DNA of 64,000 bases, from positions 3,596,001-3,660,000 of the forward strand of contig JANUWF010001218.1 in NCBI GenBank assembly GCA_026120185.1. The letters run 5' to 3'. The DNA comes from Voacanga thouarsii. Its lineage: Eukaryota > Streptophyta > Magnoliopsida > Gentianales > Apocynaceae. The notes below the pieces were generated by a model. That model saw only the letters and a program-made list of their open reading frames with translations. It ran no database searches and was not told where the DNA came from. Shown one piece after another: positions 57,398 through 64,000 of this stretch (the stretch's first letter is position 1; each line of letters opens with the position of its first letter). Position numbers and translations under genes: made by a program.

Positions 57398-58190
57398 TTT
57401 GGGTAATGTTTTATCTTGCAGTCTATGTAAAGTCAGCAAGTGATGATGGTGAAAAAGCAAAATGATATTGGGGAATCATGGTCAGGCAATACATCCATTT
57501 TCTTCAGAGGAAACTGGTTCTTGCTATGGGTTCATGGACTTCAAAATGCCACTCTTCAAGAATCTTCAGCCTTGCCATTGCTTCTGTGCTTTTGGAAAAC
57601 AGTAAAGCAATGCAGCCAAATTACTAGTCCCATCAGGTCTGTCATAATAATTTTTTGTTCTATTTTAATTTACCCAACTGAGGAAAAATTCTGTCCTAAG
57701 CTGTTACCGGGTTTGCCCCTATAACTCTTACTTTGATAATAGGAATAGAACATGGTCTAGACAAGAATAAAAAACGATGGAGACTAGAAATAAACTGATT
57801 TTAACCCGATATTTGCTTAAATGACAAGTTCTAGTGATCAGAAGCAATAATTTTGAGATGTTAGCTGCGGGATTATTCCAGAAACTTCATTGTCAACCAG
57901 CACCAAAGTTGCTAGAGCAACTCTAGGAACGATAAACTGATCCAGAATGCAGATGAAAAAGTAGAAGGCCAAACTGAAATGAGGAGAAAATATAAACCAC
58001 CTTGCATTTTCAATGAAAGTAGATGCTCATATGGGAGTCATGTATGTCTAGTTACATATCACATTGGCAAGAAACAGAGAAGGAAAAAAAAAGGCCAAAA
58101 TCAGAACAATATCCAATAGCCAAATCATCTACAGACCCATTCACCTTTAACAAGAAAACTCTGATATTATAAATGTCACCGACAGAAAAT
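57398..58190. other. Intergenic DNA downstream of the second F-box gene
   Basis: A 94-codon open frame at 57440-57724 has no recognisable domain. The part 57890-58190 is probably 3' flank of the F-box pseudogene. Confidence 0.35.
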
Positions 58191-59367
58191 TCAGTTAACA
58201 TCTCTCCGGAAAAGAACCTTGGCTTTTGGTGATAGCCGTGTGAACTCCATCAAGTCTTTTGAAATCCTTAGACGTTCACTGAGGTCAAGAATTTCATTCT
58301 CTTCAACAAAGACCTTTTCAAGTGATGGAGAACAACCTAATAAAAGTTTTACAAAGAGCAGTTCAGCTATTGAACCCTCGAAGTATTTCATCTTCACAAT
58401 ACGAAGTTGTTCGATATTTTGCCCCAGATGACTTGCTTCCTTTAGGTAAGTTTGCACTCTCACATCATTGCTCACATTTCCGGATGACTGTAAGTGAAAT
58501 CAAATAATATATCAGTACAATTAGCAAATTTCAGATTACTGAGGTTGTAGATTCACTATCTTTACCCGAAGCTCAAATTCTTGCAAGACGGGGGAGCTTC
58601 TTAGTAAGCAAACAATCCAAGCTATTTGATCTAAATCGAAATTGATACGGAAGTGTACAAGACGTCTCAAGCGGTTAAGTGTAGTTGGAAGCGTTTCAGG
58701 AATAGTACCTGCAACACAATACTTCGAACCAATCCACAATAGATCCAAATCATAAGACAAATATTTTTATCTTGCTTACAAATACCTTTAGAGAGAAACC
58801 ATCCAACAAAAGCCTTTCAAGTCTGAGCCAGCGGCCAAGAAGATCTGACAAACTGATTCTTCCATCGTCTCTGTAGTGTTCAACTTCAGGTGACAGTGCA
58901 ATACATGCATATTTCATGTTGGGGCAGTCCACTGAGTATCGAAATTTGGCAGCATCATTATCATAAAGAGTTAGCCACACCAGAACTGACGTAGATACCT
59001 CAAAATTGCAAACGCCACGACAATTTGCTAACTTCAAACAGAGAAGTGCAGGAGTGCTGATACAGATTGACTTCTCAAATGTGATTTTTTTGCAAAAAGA
59101 GCTTACTGAGCTTGCTGAGGCCTTGAAAAATATTTGGTGTTTTGAGAATACAATTAGAGAGATTCAAATAGGTAAGATCACAAAGAGAAAATAAATAATT
59201 AGGGATTTGATAAGGTTGAACAGGTGCATTATCAAGGATGAGTTCTTTCACACCCTTTCTCGACAGAAACTACAGCCACATGCGAACATCAGAGTACCTT
59301 GCGGAACTCAAGTCTGAAATGTCAATGACAAACTTTAAAATAGGTCCAATGTGTAGTAAGAGTATTT
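58191..59367 (-). pseudogene. F-box/LRR gene, 5' part cut off by a copia insertion
   Basis: A paralogue of the gene at 51510-52960 with the same exon plan: exon 3 58487-58191 (297 nt, ends SPKAKVLFRRDVN), exon 2 58721-58566 (156 nt, YCVAGTIPETLPTTLNRL...), and the 3' part of exon 1 from 59367 to 58786. Splice sites are intact. In exon 1 a TAG at 59270-59272 replaces a codon in MWLxFLSRKGVKEL, and a run of seven T at 59085-59091 causes a frameshift (LFLQ|KITFEKS). The copia LTR begins at 59368 in the block KILLLHIGPILKFVIDI, so the F-box domain itself, if kept, lies beyond the right edge. Not functional as it stands. Confidence 0.85.
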
Positions 59368-60136
59368 TGTTGAAAATGGCAATTTTGGGAGTTAATAATT
59401 TTTAACTCATGATTAGTTAGCCTAAAACAATTAATGAGAATTGTTCTTGACATGTTAGAGATTGTTTTGATTGTGGTAGAAGCCATTTTCATGGTGGGAA
59501 TCCATAATTAAATATTGTTAAAGTTGGGCTTGGGTCATGTTTTCACGATCTTCTACTTTTATTTGGCCCAATTAATTAACTCTAACTTGAAAAGGAATAG
59601 GAAACATAAAATCTGGTAAAGGAATTAGGACTTCCTAATCCGAATTGGGTTTTAATTTTCCTAAGGCGACATTAAAAGAGGGAACAGAGCCGCCATTAGG
59701 GAAAAAACCCCTTTTCGTGCTTTTTTGCTTCTTGCAAGAAAATTCGCCGCTTCGATTCTCTCTCCACGATCCATAATTTTGCCTTATCGGGACCGGTGAA
59801 CTGAGGGGATTTTCGAGGTGATCACAGTTGTTGTGCGTCAACAGTGATCTGAGACCGTCTTATCCTGCAAGAAGAGTCGCTGTACCCATCGCATCGGAGT
59901 GGGGCGAATAGCTTCTTGAAGACAAACCAGTATTAGACTGGTGATTCGGTCAGCGATACGATACGTTGCGGCGCGGCTTGTCCGGAGGAGTGCCGGCGCT
60001 AGGTACATTACTGGTAGAACCGCGAGCAAGTCAATCAGGTATACTATTGATTTGTTTATTAAGTGTGAATTCTGTCTAGTTACATTACGTTTGGACTGTG
60101 TGGCCTTGCCGGCATTGTTGATATTTGATAATTGCA
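59368..60136 (+). mobile_element. 5' LTR of the copia element inserted in the F-box gene
   Basis: Starts TGTTGAAAATGGCAATTTTG and ends TTTGATAATTGCA. It is followed by a degraded primer-binding site (TGTTAGAGCCCTGG at 60139, apparently TGGTATCAGAGCC with a deletion). Length 769 bp. The GC-richer part at 59740-60040 is probably leader (U5/R) text. Confidence 0.8.
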
Positions 60137-60266
60137 ACTGTTAGAGCCCTGGTCGGGTATAGGCGGTGCTTGTTCAATTCAGTTGAGTTGCCTATCTGTG
60201 CTCGTAGGTACCCTAGTTCACTAACAATCTTCAAGAAGCTATTCTGCAATTATCTATGTGTGTGCA

Positions 60267-61020
60267 ATGACCAATTCGTCGAGTCTTGCATCTGCTGCGT
60301 ATAAGCCTTTGGTTGACTTGAATGGTTTGCTGGACAAGTTTGGTCCGGAGACGAATTTCAAGCATTGGCAACAACGCATGAAAATTTGGTTGACCATGAG
60401 GGGCTTATTATCGGCGGTGCGGGTAGACGAGGCCTATACCAAGCTGAAAGGCATTCTAGAGTAGGCTGAGATTGCTGCGTGGGATGAACGGAATAATGTA
60501 GGCGAGAGGAGCAATACTGTTAGCATTGACAAATGCTCTCTTTGATGTCTCATTGTTACGAGTCATACACGAGCAAAGATGCTATGGGATGAACTGGATA
60601 GGAAATATAATACCGAGGATCAAGGTCTGGAAAGGTATTATGTCTCCAAATTCCTAAAGTTTCAGATGGTTGAGGGTAAGTCTGTGATTGAACAGACTCA
60701 AGAGTTGCAATTGATTATCCATTCTCTTCATGAATCGGATATGGAACTTCCTGAGAAGTTTCAAGTGATGTCAGTGATAGAGAAATTTCCTAAGTCTTGG
60801 GAGAACTTTGGTATGTCCCTCAAACACAAGACGGAGAAGATTTCTCTAAACGATCTGATGAAATCAATATCCATTGAGGAGCAACATAGAAAGAATAGTC
60901 ATATTGTACCTATGGAGTCTAATGTCCATATTGTGACTACTGGGAAGAAGAGCAATAATCGAGAGGAATGTGGGGGTTAACTCAAACTCTAAAAACATAA
61001 ACAAGACAAAAGGCAAGGCC
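60267..61020 (+). pseudogene. Copia gag (UBN2-type), with stops
   Basis: From ATG 60267: MTNSSSLASAAYKPLVDLNG, KFGPETNFKHWQQRMKIWLT, then a stop at 60462-60464, a second at about 60543, and an open part 60579-60980 (MLWDELDRKYNTEDQGLERY, FPKSWENFGMSLKHKTEKIS). A frameshift near 60970 leads to the zinc knuckle at about 61040-61078, where CWNCGRVGHWVKD is readable only after removing single extra bases. Nucleocapsid/packaging protein of the element; inactive here. Confidence 0.85.
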
Positions 61021-64000
61021 AAGAAGAAATCGAAAGCAAACAAACCTTGCTTGGAATTGTGGTCGGGTTGGACATTGGGTTAAGGATCTGTCCGTCTAAA
61101 AAGCCCAAAGTCAAACAAGGATCAAATTCCGAAGCACAAGTCAATGTGGTGGTAGAGGATACTAGTCAAGCGGAGGCTGATTTGAGTACTCACCTTATCG
61201 AGGTTTGTACCATTGAGGCTGAGACTGGCATCACTACTTCCAATGATGATGAAAGGTATGTTTCGTTAACCCGAAGTCTTTACTATTTATGAGCCACTTG
61301 AATGGCTGGTTGATACTTGGAGCAAATGTGCACGTTTGTCTTTGATAAATTGCTTTTTGTATCTTACCAGCCTATTAAAGGAAAAAGCTGTGAAGATGGG
61401 GAACTCAACTGCAGCCAATGTGTTGGGGATTGGACGCGTGGACTTGAAGTTTCCTTCGGGCGTATTCTTTCTCTTCATAGGGTGCAACATGTTCCAACGG
61501 TTCAGTAGGAATATTCTTAGTGGTTCATGTTTAGTTAGAGAGGGTTATGAACTTACTTTCAAATGTAATAAAGTAGTGATTATGCACTACAATTCTTTTG
61601 TTGGCAAAGGTTATTTGTCAGATGGTTTATTTAAATTAAGAGTTGAACCTTTTACTTCTGATTTGAATAAAGCTTCTTCTATTGAGAATTCTATTTATCC
61701 TATGGTGCACATTATTGAATCCACTGATGTTTGGCATAGTAGACTTGGACATTTAAATTTAGATTCTGTTAAAAGAATGATGAATTTAGATTTGATCCCT
61801 AAACATTCAATTGATAAGAAAAATAAATGTCAAGTGTGTGTGGAAGCTAAAACAACCATGAAACCCTATCATTCAATTGAAAGGGATTCAGAAATACTTG
61901 ATTTAGTTCACACAGACATTTGTGAATTCAATGGCTTATTGACTAGGGATCATAAGAAATATTTCATTACTTTTATTGACGATTGCAGTAAATATTGCTA
62001 TGTTTATTTACTTAAACATAAAGATGAAGCACTTGAAAAGTTTCTCATATTTAAAAATGAAGCTGAAACTCAAGCGGCAAGAAACTTAAAAGGTTAAGAT
62101 CCGATAGAGGTGGAGAGTATGGGTCTAATCCATTTGTTGAATATTGCCAAAGCAATGACATAATTCATGAGGAGACACCCCCTTATTCTCCCCAGTCTAA
62201 TGGGATTGCTGAACGGAAAAATAGAATGTTTAAAGATGTGATCAACAGTTTAATTTTAAATTCTGGATTGCCTAAGTATATGTGGGGTGAGGCTTTGAAT
62301 ACGGCTTGCCATATTCTGAACAGAGTCCCTCATAAACATAAAGAGGTAACTCCATTTGAAATTTGGAAAGGTAGGAAACCTAACTTAAAATACTTCCGTG
62401 TGTGGGGTTGTCTTGCAAAAGTTCTAATCCCTGAACATAAAAGGAAGAAGTTAGGACCAAAGACTGTTGATTCCATCTTTATTGGTTATGTGGAAACAAG
62501 CTATGCCATGAGGTTTTTGGTAATTAAGTCCGAAATACCTGGTATAGATTGTAACACTATCATTCAATACTGTGATGCTACATTCTTTGAGAATGTGTTT
62601 CCCATGAAAACTGGTTTGCCTCAAGATGTTTCTACTTTAGATTCGACCTTAACGTCCGATTCCATTCTCGATCATGTGGAAAGGATGAAAGATGTGGGGG
62701 TAAGTCCAAATAGTCCCAATACTCAAATTGAGGAATTGGAAGAACCTAGAAGGAGTAAGAGAGCTAAGGCTGTCAAGGACTTTGAAAGTGACTTTGTCAC
62801 TTACAATGTTGAGGACGAACCTTTGACTTTTCAAGCAGCTATGGCTTCCTCGGAAGCGGGGCATTGGAAAGGAGGCGTCAAGAGTGAGATGGATTCCATT
62901 GTCTCCAATGGGACATGGGAATTGGTAGATCTCCCTCCTGGGTGCAGTACAATTAGATGTAAATGGATATTTAAGAAGAAACTTAAACCAGATGGGACCA
63001 TAGATAAGTATAAAGCCAGATTAGTTGCCAAAGGATTTAGACAGAAAGAGGGAATATACTATTTTGATACATATTCTCCTGTTGCTCGTTTGACTACAAT
63101 CCGAGTGCTAATTGCATTGGCTTCCATATATTGTCTCACCATCCACCAAATGGATGTGAAGACAGCTTTTCTTCATGGTGATCTTGAAGAAGAGATATAT
63201 ATGGATCAACCTGAGGGATTTGTGGCCAAAGGAAATGAACGGAAAGTTTGTAAACTTATTAAATCCCTATATGGTCTAAAACAAGCACCCAAACAATGGC
63301 ATGAAAAATTTGATAAAATAATTTTATCATTTGGCTTCAACATAAATGAGAATGACAAGTGTGTTTACTGTAAGGTTAAAGGTAATACTTGTATTGTTCT
63401 ATGCCTGTATGTGGATGACATTTTGCTATTTGGGTCCAATATTGAGATAATTAATGAGACTAAATCATTTTTGAAAAGTAAGTTTGAAATGAAGGATATG
63501 GGAGTAGCAAATGTGATTCTTGGCCTAAAGTTGATTCGCTCAACTGAGGGGATAACCATTTCTCAAACTCACTATGTTGAGAGTGTTCTTGAGAAATATG
63601 GGTATCAAAATTGTAGAATTGCTAAAACTCCAAGTGACCCTTACGTAGCTTTGTTCAAAAATGAAAGTGGAGTTCCTGTGTCTCAATTAAGATATTCTCA
63701 AATTATTGGTAGCTTGCAATATCTTGCGAATGGCTCAAGACCAGATATTTCATTTTACGTATCTAAGGCTGGCAAGATATACAAGTTGTCCAAATCGGAC
63801 TCATTGGGAGGCCTTGGATAGAGTACTAAGGTACTTGAAGGGAACAGTGTCCCTTGGGCTGCATTATGGGAAATTCCTGCTTGTACTTGAAGGGTATAGT
63901 GATGCAAGTCTGGATAGCCAAGAACTCGGTAGCAATGGATGCACTTGGATATGTGTTTACATTAGGTGGTGGTGCGATCGCTCGGAAGTCTTGTAAACAG
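61021..64000 (+). pseudogene. Copia pol (protease, integrase, reverse transcriptase, RNase H), frameshifted, runs off the window
   Basis: The protease has a D-T-G-A active site at about 61308-61322, broken by one extra T. 61336-62097 carries the pre-integrase text VWHSRLGHLNLDSVKRMM with a C-x2-C pair (CQVC) and the integrase core (LVHTDICEFNG, FIDDCSKYCYVYLLK). After a frameshift near 62075, SDRGGEYGSNPF and NGIAERKNRMFKD supply the other integrase acidic residues. 62226-63821 is one long open frame: integrase end, linker, and reverse transcriptase (CKWIFKKKLKPDGTIDKYKA, VKTAFLHGDLEEEIYMDQPE, LYGLKQAPKQWHEKFDK, LYVDDILLFGSN). Another frameshift near 63770 precedes the RNase H start (VLRYLKGTVSLGLHYGK, GYSDASLDS). 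The end and the 3' LTR are outside the window. All domains are present but at least four frame breaks rule out activity. Confidence 0.88.

Noticed and set aside
57440..57724. 94-codon open frame beside the solo LTR
   Set aside because: No domain and no continuation before 56201; possible exon relic but not supportable as a gene.
1..64000. CRISPR array, bacterial operon or phage-like system
   Set aside because: No regularly spaced direct repeats and no bacterial-type gene layout; introns, LTRs and plastid inserts show plant nuclear DNA.

Overview
The window looks like nuclear DNA of a flowering plant, most likely a eudicot. It is AT-rich, has plant-type introns (GT...AG), carries plant LTR retrotransposons of both superfamilies, hAT and MITE elements and plastid-derived DNA, and holds two related F-box/LRR genes. 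No species can be named from it. Most of the sequence is transposable-element debris. Only one gene looks intact: the F-box gene at 51510-52960 on the minus strand.

Layout. 1-7493: two long Ty3/gypsy-type LTRs in opposite orientation form a large foldback. 7494-15877: the 3' half of a non-autonomous Athila/Tat-like element whose LTR contains a copia solo LTR, which contains another copia solo LTR; both solo LTRs keep near-perfect 5-bp target duplications. 15878-19560: a truncated chloroplast ClpT-type gene fragment, then sequence I cannot assign. 19640-29211: a copia 5' end broken by a gypsy element (LTR, primer-binding site, decayed gag-protease), then the 3' part of a second Athila/Tat-like element related to the first. 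Its LTR carries a 1,205-bp hAT element with a perfect 8-bp target duplication. 29212-32330: a minus-strand copia LTR and a decayed retroelement ORF. 32798-38800: a scrambled mosaic of plastid pieces (rpoB, rps7, a group II intron end, atpF, rRNA-operon spacer, rpl33, ycf1, 4.5S rRNA, trnL-UAA), interrupted by a minus-strand LTR. 38800-50700: AT-rich intergenic DNA with a deleted copia, a Harbinger-like MITE, a tandem array, one isolated exon of a PP2A scaffold (A) subunit and a decayed copia pol with its LTR. 51510-64000: the intact F-box gene, a hAT MITE, a copia solo LTR, and a second F-box gene of identical exon layout, cut by a nearly complete but frameshifted copia element that runs off the right edge.

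The elements record successive insertion, solo-LTR formation and decay around a few genic remnants. There is no operon-like or cooperative gene system here. The points most worth checking are the foldback LTR pair, the two related non-autonomous elements with duplicated polypurine-like motifs, the scrambled plastid mosaic, and the isolated but splice-ready exons of ClpT and PP2A-A.
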